DNA of 40,642 nt, taken from NCBI GenBank assembly GCA_007050885.1, contig SMYQ01000048.1, positions 1-40,642 of the forward strand, in the 5' to 3' direction. This document shows, piece after piece, positions 27,042 to 34,537 of this stretch (position 1 is its first letter; each line of letters opens with the position of its first letter). The notes under the pieces are model-generated. The model ran no database searches and was not told where the DNA came from. It saw only the letters and a program-made list of their open reading frames with translations. This DNA comes from Candidatus Bathyarchaeota archaeon. GTDB lineage: Archaea > Thermoproteota > Bathyarchaeia > 40CM-2-53-6 > RBG-13-38-9. The position numbers and the translations under genes were made by a program.

Positions 27042-28298
27042 TCATATCGCAAATTTTTCTCCAGGTTTAGGTGCATGAGCTTCCAGACCAAGTTCTTTAC
27101 TCGCCCAGCTTGCAAGCTTGACACAATTCACTTCTTCTCCGTGGATGGTGAAGACCTTCGTCTTACTATCAAATTTTGAAAGAATTTCTCGAGTGTTACT
27201 ACTTCCACCATGAGATGTGAAATCAAATTTCTGAACGTCAGCTTCAACTTTTCTGGATCTGCCTTGAATCATGAACTTCTTTTTTTCTAAAAGTATACTA
27301 CCTGGAGTTCCGGGTATTTGGAAACTTACTAAGAAAACTCCATTATTTTTTCTCTTAACTACTTCTTGCATGTAAAAAATCGCAGCTCCACCTTTAAGCA
27401 TACCAGCAGGCGAGATAATTACACAGGGAGTCTTGACAGCTCTTCTTCTATCATTCCATGAATTGATCCATCTGGTTTTCTTCACAGCTTTTTCAAAGAG
27501 ATCACTATCTTTCAATGATTTTGGATAATTCCCTAAGATCTCAGTGGCCGATAATGCCATACCATCCATAAATACTGGATATTTAAAATTGTGAGCTGCT
27601 AGAACGGTCGCAATCTCTTGGGATCTTCCTACTCCAAATGCGGGAACCAATACAGTTCCATCGTTTTCTATGATCTCAGTCGTGCTGGAGACAAATTCTT
27701 TTTCTACATCAATCCGTCTAGGATGATCTTCCATTGCATAAGTTGACTCAGTAATTATAGCGTCTAAATTACCATAATCAAGATCAGCTGATCCAAGTGT
27801 TCTAGTTTCATTTGGATTAAAGTCACCAGTATATAGAATCCGTTTACCATCTCCCTCGATCAGAATCTGAGAACTACCAGGGATATGCCCTGCATTCAAG
27901 AAACTAACTTTGATTCTTTTAAAATCAAATTCGTTTCTATAGTTCACAGGGATGCAATTATCCATCATTGCTTCAAGATCAACATATTCATATGGAAGAA
28001 AATAACCGCTGATTTTTATAAAGTCCTTAATCAATAGTTTAGTGAATTCGAATGTTGGTTCTACTCCATATAAAGGAAGGCGTTTACTCAAATAGAATAG
28101 CGGGAGAAGTCCACTATGGTCCAGATGTGCATGAGAGAGAAAAATCCCATCTAAATCTTTGGGAGATATGTGGACTGGAAATCTGACTGAATGGTTCATC
28201 ATTACGCCATAATCTAAAAGGCAACAATTTTCGCCAGCTTCAACTATAACAGCTGATCTACCGACTTCTCTGCATGCTCCTAGAAATTGAATATTCAA
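27042..28298 (-). CDS. Beta-CASP RNase, aCPSF2-like
   Basis: A 418-residue metallo-beta-lactamase/beta-CASP nuclease for RNA processing. FLSHAHLDHSG is the HxHxDH zinc motif, NAGHIPGSSQILIEG and ILYTGDFN follow, PAFGVGRSQE marks the beta-CASP insert, and the C-terminal HGEEVN carries a further His. No N-terminal KH domains are present, so this is the aCPSF2/RNase J-like class and not aCPSF1. Divergent from the PAC2 gene. Confidence 0.9.
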   Translation of the reverse strand: MNIQFLGACREVGRSAVIVEAGENCCLLDYGVMMNHSVRFPVHISPKDLDGIFLSHAHLDHSGLLPLFYLSKRLPLYGVEPTFEFTKLLIKDFIKISGYFLPYEYVDLEAMMDNCIPVNYRNEFDFKRIKVSFLNAGHIPGSSQILIEGDGKRILYTGDFNPNETRTLGSADLDYGNLDAIITESTYAMEDHPRRIDVEKEFVSSTTEIIENDGTVLVPAFGVGRSQEIATVLAAHNFKYPVFMDGMALSATEILGNYPKSLKDSDLFEKAVKKTRWINSWNDRRRAVKTPCVIISPAGMLKGGAAIFYMQEVVKRKNNGVFLVSFQIPGTPGSILLEKKKFMIQGRSRKVEADVQKFDFTSHGGSSNTREILSKFDSKTKVFTIHGEEVNCVKLASWASKELGLEAHAPKPGEKFAI

Positions 28299-28449
28299 TC
28301 CTTACACTTTCAATTTTTTTGGTTCATCACTATTAGAAGTTACACTTAAACAACTCGTAGAAATGGGCACTTATACTCGGCAATAACATGTTTAGAAATA
28401 TTTTAATGATAGGTTTACCTTTTTGGGTCGCAAATTATCGGTTTTAAAG

Positions 28450-29151
28450 ATGACAGTTCGCATAAAAGTCAATGATGAAAATTTCAAAGGTAAGACATTC
28501 ATCACCGGCTTCCACGGAATTGGAGAGACAGGCTATATTGCTACCTCATTTCTAGTTCACGCATTACATGCTGAAAGAATAGGATTTATAGAGGTTGAAA
28601 AACCTCCCCCTTTCATTAATTCTACTCATGATGGTATTGTTACACCTTTCGAGCTCTATAAAAAAAATAAAATGATCATTGCTAAATTAGAATTCTCACC
28701 ACATAAGAGTGAAGAATCTGAATTCCTCAAAACATTAGCCTCATGGGTTGCCAAAGAGAAATTCAAAGACGCTGTCATGATAGGCGGCTTAGATTCTAAC
28801 TATAAAAGTGAGAAATCAAATCTCAGAATTGTAACTACTAAGACATATCCTTCAAAAAACAAATCTCTGAATTCACTTCGACTTGAAGAAGAACTCTTCG
28901 TATATGGCCCATTGGCCATAATGCTTAGTGAATTTGAAATACATAACTTTCCAGCTTTAGCTCTTCTTCCGTATGCATCATCAACAAGACCTGACCCCGC
29001 TGCTGCTGCAGTTGCAATAAGAACAATCTGTAAAACATATAGCATGAAAGTTAATGTCTCAGATTTAGAAAAAGACGCAAAGGATATTGAAACTGAGATC
29101 GAGCATAGAATGAAACAGACACATAAATCACTTCAAGGCATGTTCGTATGA
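28450..29151 (+). CDS. PAC2-family protein (proteasome assembly chaperone-like)
   Basis: A 233-residue PAC2-domain protein. The archaeal family opens with a strand and the glycine turn seen here as FITGFHGIGETGYIATSFLV, contains VMIGGL after an amphipathic region, and ends with a helical pair rich in charge (DLEKDAKDIETEIEHRMKQT). Eukaryotic PAC2 helps proteasome assembly; the archaeal role is not settled. I chose ATG 28450 on homology, although TTG 28423 in frame is possible. A TATA-like AAATATTTTA lies near 28392-28402. Confidence 0.85.
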   Translation: MTVRIKVNDENFKGKTFITGFHGIGETGYIATSFLVHALHAERIGFIEVEKPPPFINSTHDGIVTPFELYKKNKMIIAKLEFSPHKSEESEFLKTLASWVAKEKFKDAVMIGGLDSNYKSEKSNLRIVTTKTYPSKNKSLNSLRLEEELFVYGPLAIMLSEFEIHNFPALALLPYASSTRPDPAAAAVAIRTICKTYSMKVNVSDLEKDAKDIETEIEHRMKQTHKSLQGMFV

Positions 29152-29177
29152 TGTTTTTATACAACACTTGCTTAAGA

Positions 29178-30824
29178 TTACTGTTCACATTTAATTTTGC
29201 AAGAGTTTAATGTCGATTTCAGTTTCAGCATTGCCTTCTTACTCCACATATCATCTCCATAATAGGAGATGCACATCCTACTTTTTGCTCGTAGACACTG
29301 TTTTCGAAGTTTGTTGACCATTTCTCTTGACCAAACCTGAACTGTGCCATGTAAAACGACCGTTTTGCAATTTGTTTTTTTCATATACTGCATTAATGAT
29401 TCTTCTGCATCCAATCTAACAAGCAAATTATCGGTATTGGTAGTCTCTGTTTGTGTGATTGGATATACATCGCTTAACTCTATTGGGATTGGCCCATAAG
29501 GCATATCAAAGAAGCAAATATGCACGTCTTTCCGTTCTTTAATTATGTCTTTTATTTTCTTTAGATTTTTATCCATTTCATAGGGTTTGGTGAAAGGAGG
29601 CGGCATAAGTATTATAATTCTAAATTTAGCTGGTAGAGAAAAATTTTCTATCAAACGTTTTCTAAATCGATAAATTTCAGGTCTAAGGTAGTCTAAGTGA
29701 TCGAAGAAAAAGATGCCTTTCTTCTTGGAGATAGGTGAATTGCTTTCTAAAAGGCTACGATATTTTCTCAGTTCATAGATCGATTCAAAGAGTCTAGGAT
29801 GGGCTCTTGCCCTTTGCATAACTAGTTCCCAAAGTCTTCCTTCATGTATACTCTGCTTGATCTTTCGCAACTCTTCTAAACAGATATTGAGATTATGAAT
29901 CGCTAGAGCTCTAACTCTTTTTTCTTTAGGAAAATCTCGGATATCCCTCACATCTAATTTACTACATATACTACACGAGCAAGGTAGATACTCGAGATCT
30001 TCAAACCTGATTGTTCCATTCGGAGTCAGATATCTATCATTTCTAGCGAATATCGCGTAAGAAGCAGAATCAAAAAGATCACATCCTAGAGAAACAGCAA
30101 GTGCAAACATAGAAGGGTGACCTCCTCCAAAGAGATGAAGGGGTGTGCTCGGCTTTATCCATGTTTTACATGTTAAAATCATATTAACTAGTTGACGATA
30201 CATGTATTGTTCCATAATTTGTGTCGGACTTCCCAATGCTAGAATTGGGAAATTTTTTTTATCCATATGTTTCGAAGATTCTGTGACCAAGTCTAAACTT
30301 AGACCGCCTTGTATTGGTCCAACCCATAGAATATCATGCTCTAGAATACTTTCCATAGCTTGATCAGCTCTTTGTAAAGTCAATTTCACCGTCTTCGCTG
30401 CATATTCTCGGTCATTAGTTAGCCCTGTTGGCACATCTAGAATGACTGCTATGTCGGAATGTATTTGTTCTTGAAATCTTATAATTTCGGTCTGTGTCGT
30501 TTCTATTCCGCCATAAATTAATATCTGATAAGCTCCACTATCAGTTGCGACTATTCCTTTGAAATCTAGAAGTTCGTGAATTTTTTTTCCTGGGTTGGGA
30601 CCGAAAGCTTTCCTTGATAAGAAAGCATTTGTCATTATTGCTTGAAATCCAATTTCTCGAATTTCTTTGGGCAATACTATGTGGTGTATTGGATGAACAA
30701 CGGGAAATAGATAAGGAGTCTCCAAAATACCGTTCTTAGTATGAAGTTTTCCTACTCTGCCAAGAAGATCTTTTTCTCTTATTTCAAACACACGATCTTT
30801 TTTGAAAAGCGATTCATGTCTCAT
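29178..30824 (-). CDS. tgtA: Archaeosine tRNA-guanine transglycosylase with DUF5591-like domain
   Basis: ArcTGT swaps guanine-15 of tRNA for preQ0 on the way to archaeosine. The 548-residue protein has the TGT barrel in residues 1 to about 350: TDSGAYQILIYG, ILDVPTGLTNDREYA, LFGGGHPSMFALAVSLGCDL, LFDSASYAIFARN with the nucleophile Asp, and the zinc site CSCSIC. Residues from about 380 resemble the DUF5591 domain seen in ArcS and the TGT C-terminus (DYLRPEIYRFRKRLIENFSL, RIIILMPPPFTKPY). No PUA domain is present at the end. All three tRNAs in this window carry G15. Confidence 0.92.
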   Translation of the reverse strand: MRHESLFKKDRVFEIREKDLLGRVGKLHTKNGILETPYLFPVVHPIHHIVLPKEIREIGFQAIMTNAFLSRKAFGPNPGKKIHELLDFKGIVATDSGAYQILIYGGIETTQTEIIRFQEQIHSDIAVILDVPTGLTNDREYAAKTVKLTLQRADQAMESILEHDILWVGPIQGGLSLDLVTESSKHMDKKNFPILALGSPTQIMEQYMYRQLVNMILTCKTWIKPSTPLHLFGGGHPSMFALAVSLGCDLFDSASYAIFARNDRYLTPNGTIRFEDLEYLPCSCSICSKLDVRDIRDFPKEKRVRALAIHNLNICLEELRKIKQSIHEGRLWELVMQRARAHPRLFESIYELRKYRSLLESNSPISKKKGIFFFDHLDYLRPEIYRFRKRLIENFSLPAKFRIIILMPPPFTKPYEMDKNLKKIKDIIKERKDVHICFFDMPYGPIPIELSDVYPITQTETTNTDNLLVRLDAEESLMQYMKKTNCKTVVLHGTVQVWSREMVNKLRKQCLRAKSRMCISYYGDDMWSKKAMLKLKSTLNSCKIKCEQ

Positions 30825-30906
30825 CTTTCGGGCCTACTATGACATGTTTGTGAAGTTCTATTGAACCTATTTGATTTAAATAAAATCAATCAGATTTGAA
30901 AAAGGG

Positions 30907-31001
30907 TTAAAAATTTAATGATATTAAAAAATTGTAACCGTTAAATTTTTAATGTTAATTTCTGAATATGAATCTCAATTCCCGATTATGATATTAAAAA
31001 A
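30907..31001. repeat. AT-rich inverted and direct repeats upstream of tgtA
   Basis: TTAAAAATTTAA (30907-30918) is the exact reverse complement of TTAAATTTTTAA (30941-30952), and ATGATATTAAAAAA occurs at 30918-30931 and again at 30988-31001. This 229-base gene-free gap separates lsm from tgtA. It could hold the tgtA promoter or termination sites for lsm. The low complexity makes chance repeats possible. Confidence 0.4.
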
Positions 31002-31053
31002 ATGAAAACATCAATTTATATTTCGTGTACAGGTAAAAAAATTAGGTAGTAAT

Positions 31054-31485
31054 TTAATTAGACTTTTCTCTCTCACGATTGAATTCTTCATATACCTTCT
31101 GAACGCGCTCTGCTGCAGGCCCTCTTCCTTCGATTAATCCTTTCTCTGTGACACGTATTTTATCCATTACAACTATTACTCCCGCTTCATCAATAACTTT
31201 CACCATTTTTGGGAAAACTCTCTCAAGCCTTGTGGCAAAACCACGGAGATCAAAAGGCATTTCGATTCCGAAGATTTCAATCACTGTCCGCCCATTTATA
31301 AACAGCCTACCAATTTCTTTCCCTGATTCATCTTTCGCATTGGCTAAACATATATTGAGAGTTTCGGTATCTATACCCTGTAAAGTACCCGTATACGTCT
31401 TTTCTAGCGTTGTATGAACAGTGACTGGTTTTTGGATAAATAGAGAAAGTTCTTCTCTAAATCTTCTTTCTGCAACCGATGACAT
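31054..31485 (-). CDS. Lsm/Sm-like RNA-binding protein with C-terminal extension
   Basis: A 143-residue Sm-like protein. The Sm1 motif appears as KPVTVHTTLEKTYTGTLQGID with LNICLANA, and the Sm2 motif as RLFINGRTVIEI. An extension of about 65 residues follows (RGFATRLERVFPKMVKVIDE ... IRVTEKGLIEG), as in the SmAP3-type proteins of Crenarchaeota. Sm-like rings bind U-rich RNA and associate with tRNA and RNase P in archaea. It is followed by the AT-rich gap before tgtA. Confidence 0.88.
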   Translation of the reverse strand: MSSVAERRFREELSLFIQKPVTVHTTLEKTYTGTLQGIDTETLNICLANAKDESGKEIGRLFINGRTVIEIFGIEMPFDLRGFATRLERVFPKMVKVIDEAGVIVVMDKIRVTEKGLIEGRGPAAERVQKVYEEFNREREKSN

Positions 31486-31559
31486 ATGAGTACAACCGAC
31501 ATTTCAATACAGTTCTCTTCCTTTTATCACTTTACCATGAGATCAGGCAAACTCATAAT

Positions 31560-31778
31560 CTACTTTCGCCGAGATCTTTCTTGTTTGAGCTTCATTAGAA
31601 CCATTGATGCGTCACGTGGAGATTTTGAGATATGCAATATCTTAACTCTAGAGCTTTTAATCAGGATATTCCTTTCACAGAAAGCACATCGATGCGATTT
31701 AGTGCCTAAATAGACTAGTTGAAGATACTCACACTTTGGACATTGAATTATCGCACATCTTTTTTGTATAGGTTTCAA
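31560..31778 (-). CDS. Zinc-ribbon protein (DUF1922-like)
   Basis: A 72-residue protein with CPKCEYLQLVYLGTKSHRCAFC, two CxxC knuckles of a zinc ribbon, followed by strands VRILHISK and a basic helix SPRDASMVLMKLKQERSRRK. The order zinc ribbon, KT.KC, ILHxS, SPxxA resembles DUF1922. Function unknown. It lies between the AK6 and lsm genes on the same strand. Confidence 0.7.
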   Translation of the reverse strand: MKPIQKRCAIIQCPKCEYLQLVYLGTKSHRCAFCERNILIKSSRVKILHISKSPRDASMVLMKLKQERSRRK

Positions 31779-31823
31779 AGAAGATTTCCTTATATCTGAT
31801 TCTATGATAATAAGTTGAGGTAA

Positions 31824-32393
31824 TCATTTCTCTATATATTTCAGGATTTCTTGTAGACTTCCTTCTTTTTCCAGTTTTGAAATCCAGTCTATATGTTTAG
31901 ATTTATGCCGAATCTTACCCTCTAACATGCTTAAAATCATGGACGCCATGAAATTTGGCCTATCCTTTGAGTTATCTATCTCAAAAATTTTAGTTCGACC
32001 AAACAATTTTATTGCATCTTTTAAACAGGAATCCAGTATTTCTGTAGCAATATTCTCAGCTACCTTTCTTTTTGAATAGTTTTTTTCTTCTAGTCTATCC
32101 ATTATTTTTCTTGGATGACATCTTAGAACAAAGACGTGGTCCGGTTTGAATCCAGAGATTCTTGGTATAAAATGGCCTTCCAATATGATATGAGAATTAT
32201 TTTTAGCAATGATTTCTTTCAGTTTTCTGGATAGCTTTTTTTCGTCGATCGTATGAGTTTTGCTTTTTTCGTCATATTCTATTGTTGTTCCTCCATTAAG
32301 CGCGACTCTTCCACAGTCTATATGGATTCCTGGGAGTCTCTGGGCGACAATTTTTGAAATCGTAGATTTTCCTACACCTGGCGTACCAGTCAT
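31824..32393 (-). CDS. AK6/Fap7-type adenylate kinase-like NTPase
   Basis: A 189-residue P-loop NMP kinase of the AK6/Fap7 family, which in eukaryotes and archaea helps 18S/16S rRNA maturation through Rps14. TGTPGVGKSTIS is the P-loop, GHFIPRI follows, and a LID-like segment is KNYSKRKVAENIATE. ATG 32393 falls inside the first beta-strand; the residues KLIV just upstream in the open frame look native, so the true start is probably a little earlier. That frame runs back into tRNA-Glu, whose CCA end is 39 bases from the ATG. Candidate upstream starts (ATA 32399, ATT 32417 or 32426) are all non-standard. Confidence 0.85.
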   Translation of the reverse strand: MTGTPGVGKSTISKIVAQRLPGIHIDCGRVALNGGTTIEYDEKSKTHTIDEKKLSRKLKEIIAKNNSHIILEGHFIPRISGFKPDHVFVLRCHPRKIMDRLEEKNYSKRKVAENIATEILDSCLKDAIKLFGRTKIFEIDNSKDRPNFMASMILSMLEGKIRHKSKHIDWISKLEKEGSLQEILKYIEK

Positions 32394-32449
32394 TACTATT
32401 AATTTTCTTAATCTAATCCCCTCAATTGTTCTTGGTGCTCCGGGCGGGA

Positions 32450-32473
32450 TTTTCAGCAGTGTTAATAACCGCT
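32450..32473 (-). other. tRNA-Glu intron at 59/60 (T-loop), 24 nt
   Basis: BHB: exon helix GCGGG/CCCGC, central helix TTCA/TGAA perfect, bulges AAA and AAT, inner helix GCGGT/ACTGC with one G-U, loop TATTAAC. Cutting after the second base of each bulge leaves the T-loop TTCAAAT. A strong, textbook motif in an unusual place. Confidence 0.9.
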
Positions 32474-32511
32474 TTTGAACCCGCGTCGGCGGCTCGAGAG
32501 GCCGTCATACT

Positions 32512-32522
32512 TTCGGCTAGCT
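32512..32522 (-). other. tRNA-Glu intron in D-loop, 11 nt
   Basis: Removing 11 nt between GGTCA (ending 32523) and AGTAT restores the D-loop length. Central helix CGGT/GCCG (one G-U) with 3' bulge AAA; the 5' site lies in the loop, so this is a relaxed bulge-helix-loop form. The length excess is certain; exact ends are less so. Confidence 0.7.
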
Positions 32523-32633
32523 TGACCGGACTATACTACCGGAGCACAGCAATTAACAATGGCGAGTCTTAGAAAATATTTGCGTCAAGGATAATTTGCT
32601 TAGTTTTCACCTAGTGGGATCTACCTAACTAGT

Positions 32634-32855
32634 TTAGCTTTGGTGAAATCTTTTTGCTGCGAGCTTAATATCCTCGCCTCTTACTGTTCTTCTCCGTGCA
32701 TGAGTAGCGAAATCAATTGCATCTTTGCTTACTTGTATGGCAATGTTTTCTAAAATTTCTCTCAATGCTTCTACGGCTCCATCACCAACTCTTGCTGCGC
32801 CAGCTTTTTCTATGAGCCTATGTATGGCGGCTGTAGAAAGTTCACTTTCTGTCAA
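32634..32855 (-). CDS. Archaeal histone
   Basis: A 73-residue single histone fold with the usual pattern STAAIHRLIEKAGAARVGDG, AVEALREILENIAIQVSKDA and the C-terminal RRRTVRGEDIKLAAKRF. It wraps DNA as dimers or longer superhelices. No N-terminal tail is present. A near-palindromic TATA-like CTTAATATTTAAG at 32886-32898 can serve this gene and the divergent ORF/rps17e message. Alba is encoded about 0.6 kb away. Confidence 0.97.
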   Translation of the reverse strand: MTESELSTAAIHRLIEKAGAARVGDGAVEALREILENIAIQVSKDAIDFATHARRRTVRGEDIKLAAKRFHQS

Positions 32856-32885
32856 CAGAGTTCACTATTAATTTTCAAGAATTCG

Positions 32886-32898
32886 CTTAATATTTAAG
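32886..32898. promoter_or_regulatory. TATA-like palindrome between histone and S17e genes
   Basis: CTTAATATTTAAG lies 31 bases upstream of the histone start and about 56 bases upstream of ATG 32954. Being nearly symmetric it could bind TBP for both directions. Confidence 0.4.
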
Positions 32899-32953
32899 AA
32901 TTTTCTAAGAACCGACGTAGCTCTTCTGTGGACTTGAAATCTAGCGTTCAACT

Positions 32954-33073
32954 ATGACTAGAAAAACAGAAAACCCCGAAATTCTTAGAATTATAGAGGC
33001 CCTAAATGTTTTTAGCATTGATATGTGTTCTTATGCGAATATCGAATTGGACTGGATGGGAATAATTGGGTAA
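32954..33073 (+). CDS. 39-residue ORF overlapping rps17e
   Basis: ATG 32954 to TAA 33071-33073 encodes 39 residues beginning MTRKTENPEILRIIEALNVF and ending ELDWMGIIG. It overlaps the TTG start of rps17e by eight bases, a layout typical of translational coupling. No ribosome binding site is evident, so it would be leaderless or nearly so downstream of the TATA-like site. I do not recognise it. It could be a leader peptide or a small conserved protein, or chance. Confidence 0.35.
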   Translation: MTRKTENPEILRIIEALNVFSIDMCSYANIELDWMGIIG

Positions 33074-33326
33074 AGTTAGATCATACGTCATTAAGAAGAC
33101 TGCAGAAGAACTCATGCAGCTACACAACGATGAGATAGCAACAGACTTCGAGAAAAATAAACAAATAGTTGACCAATATCTTGACACAAGAACTAAACGA
33201 ATGCGAAACAAGATTGCTGGGTACTTGACAGGGCTTAAACGTGTTGAGGAACATCGGAAACAGCATATGATGGCCCCAGCCGCTGTAGCTCCTCCAGAAG
33301 AGGAAAAAGGCTCACGTGCCCGTTAA
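33066..33326 (+). CDS. rps17e: 30S ribosomal protein S17e
   Basis: An 86-residue S17e homologue: GKVRSYVIKKTAEELMQLHN, then TDFEKNKQIVDQYLDTRTKR and MRNKIAGYLTGLKRVEEHRK. The last 20 residues (APAAVAPPEEEKGSRAR) form an Ala/Pro/Glu tail beyond the usual archaeal length. Start TTG 33066 with a GGATGG site 6 nt upstream. The alba gene follows after an intergenic promoter. Confidence 0.93.
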   Translation: MGKVRSYVIKKTAEELMQLHNDEIATDFEKNKQIVDQYLDTRTKRMRNKIAGYLTGLKRVEEHRKQHMMAPAAVAPPEEEKGSRAR

Positions 33327-33350
33327 AGAGTATGCATATTTGTAAAAGTG

Positions 33351-33360
33351 TTTAAATATC
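33351..33360 (+). promoter_or_regulatory. TATA box for alba
   Basis: TTTAAATATC lies about 65 bases before the alba ATG and leaves room for a transcript start near 33383, just upstream of the AAGGAGG ribosome binding site at 33398-33404. Confidence 0.5.
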
Positions 33361-33415
33361 GATCACAAATCATAGGGTTTTTACCAAAAATTCAGTGAAG
33401 GAGGAACACAATAGA

Positions 33416-33700
33416 ATGTCAAAGGAACCTAATACAGTATTCATAGGAAGAAAACCAACTATGAACTATGTTTTGGCTGTAATTACTCTCTTTGGGAGCG
33501 GAGATACAAAGGAAATCACTCTCAAAGCTCGAGGGCAAGCCATTACAACCGCTGTCGATGTCGCAGAGATAACGCGACGAAGATTCATGGAGAAACTAAA
33601 AGTCGAGAAGGTAAATATAGGCACCGAAGAAATAACCATGCAAGAGGGCGGTACGAGATCAGTCTCGACAATGGAAATCATTCTCTCTAAAGGCAGTTAA
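33416..33700 (+). CDS. alba: Alba DNA/RNA-binding protein
   Basis: A 94-residue Alba protein: NTVFIGRKPTMNYVLAVITL with the conserved GRKP motif, then EITLKARGQAITTAVDVAEI and RRRFMEKLKVEKVNIGTEE. The Lys residue in GRKP is the acetylation site equivalent of Sulfolobus Alba. ATG 33416 follows AAGGAGG by 11 bases; an in-frame GTG at 33395 overlaps that site and is unlikely. Alba binds DNA and RNA, including tRNA and mRNA. Confidence 0.96.
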   Translation: MSKEPNTVFIGRKPTMNYVLAVITLFGSGDTKEITLKARGQAITTAVDVAEITRRRFMEKLKVEKVNIGTEEITMQEGGTRSVSTMEIILSKGS

Positions 33701-33757
33701 ACTACCGACTGCCCATGAATTCTTAAAACATAGTTCATAAAATACAACTGGAGATCA

Positions 33758-33898
33758 TCACAGAGCAAATAGGATAAAGCTCGCTAACCTCCAGAAAATT
33801 TCCCCATTTTTCTTTTCTAATTTCATGTAGAGAAATCTAATTAGCATGTGCTCCATAATTAAAACAAGTAATAGCACGTATATAACCGCATAATTCAT
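33758..33898 (-). CDS. Putative 46-residue membrane protein
   Basis: ORF from ATG 33898 to TGA 33758-33760. Two hydrophobic stretches, VIYVLLLVLIM near the start and ASFILFAL at the end, flank a basic middle with LEKKNGE, so it could be a small membrane-bound protein. No ribosome binding site, but a TATA-like CAATATAG about 25 bases upstream would suit a leaderless transcript. It is divergent from the MoaD-like gene. Unrecognised and possibly spurious. Confidence 0.35.
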   Translation of the reverse strand: MNYAVIYVLLLVLIMEHMLIRFLYMKLEKKNGEIFWRLASFILFAL

Positions 33899-33926
33899 TC
33901 AAGAAGTTACAAAGTAGGGCACTATA

Positions 33927-34214
33927 TTGAGTAAAATCAAGATAAAACTCCTGGGCACAATGAAATGGGCTGCAGGTAAAGAGCAACAAGAAATCGAAGC
34001 TTCCGAACCAATAAATGTTGGCGAATTATTGGAGAAGTTAACTGCAAATTCAAGTCGAATGAAATTGATCTTAAGTGAAAATATTATTGAAAATTCTAGG
34101 CCTAACATGATAATATTGATAAATGAAGTTGAAATAGGTCTTCTGAAAGGTCTTAACACAGATCTATTCGATGGGGATACCCTAACGCTGATACCAACTG
34201 CCCATGGAGGGTAG
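33927..34214 (+). CDS. MoaD/SAMP-like ubiquitin-fold protein ending in GG
   Basis: A 95-residue beta-grasp protein of the MoaD/ThiS/SAMP group. IKIKLLGTMKWAAGKEQQEI begins the fold, INEVEIGLLKGL and GDTLTLIP complete it and the protein ends HGG, the free diglycine needed for adenylation and thiocarboxylate formation. It could act as sulfur carrier in molybdopterin synthesis with the moeA pathway, in tRNA thiolation, or as a protein modifier; sequence alone cannot decide. Start TTG 33927. Confidence 0.85.
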   Translation: MSKIKIKLLGTMKWAAGKEQQEIEASEPINVGELLEKLTANSSRMKLILSENIIENSRPNMIILINEVEIGLLKGLNTDLFDGDTLTLIPTAHGG

Positions 34215-34223
34215 TCATTCTTA

Positions 34224-34418
34224 CTAGACTTCTACTACCTCACAAGCCAATCCTTTTATAATTTCTTCGGCTCTAGCCCCAAATACTTTCATTGTATAGA
34301 GCTTTTTTGGCGTCCTTAGTTTCAGTTTTACAGATTCACCTGACCTTCTCACACGACATTCGATAGCTGATTCTGACATTTTCATAAATGCGTCTTCATC
34401 AGTAATTTCTGTAGGCAT
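34224..34418 (-). CDS. rpl38e: Ribosomal protein L38e
   Basis: A 64-residue protein MPTEITDEDAFMKMSESAIE with KLKLRTPKKLYTMKV, matching L38e, a eukaryotic-type large subunit protein present only in some TACK archaea. Its convergent neighbour is the MoaD-like gene, ten bases away. The length and the central KxKxRT.K.LYT are diagnostic. A useful marker of lineage. Confidence 0.85.
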   Translation of the reverse strand: MPTEITDEDAFMKMSESAIECRVRRSGESVKLKLRTPKKLYTMKVFGARAEEIIKGLACEVVEV

Positions 34419-34537
34419 GAAGTTAACCTCAACAGGTCAGAATAAGCCATACATAACCAGAATATAAATTTAGATTTGTTTTTCAGGTATACTTAGTGAG
34501 AACTCTATCTCAGATAATTAAGAAAATGATGACTCAA

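Larger units (their letters stand above)
32433..32545 (-). tRNA. tRNA-Glu(CUC) with two introns, CCA encoded
   Basis: Acceptor GCTCCGG (32545-32539) pairs with CCGGAGC, then A73 and encoded CCA (32435-32433). Anticodon loop CTCTCGA gives CUC, and the T-stem is GCGGG/CCCGC. Two segments must be removed: 11 nt in the D-loop and 24 nt in the T-loop between 59 and 60. Spliced, the T-loop is TTCAAAT and the D-loop is AGTCCGGTCAA. A27-C43 is a mismatch. G15 is present for archaeosine. A TATA-like AAATATTTTC lies about 30 bases upstream. The AK6 gene follows immediately. Confidence 0.9.

Noticed and set aside
32512..32522. A long natural D-loop in tRNA-Glu instead of an intron
   Set aside because: An extra 11 nt would separate G18G19 from A21 far beyond known D-loops, and a central helix with an AAA bulge fits removal. 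Confidence is still lower than for the other introns.
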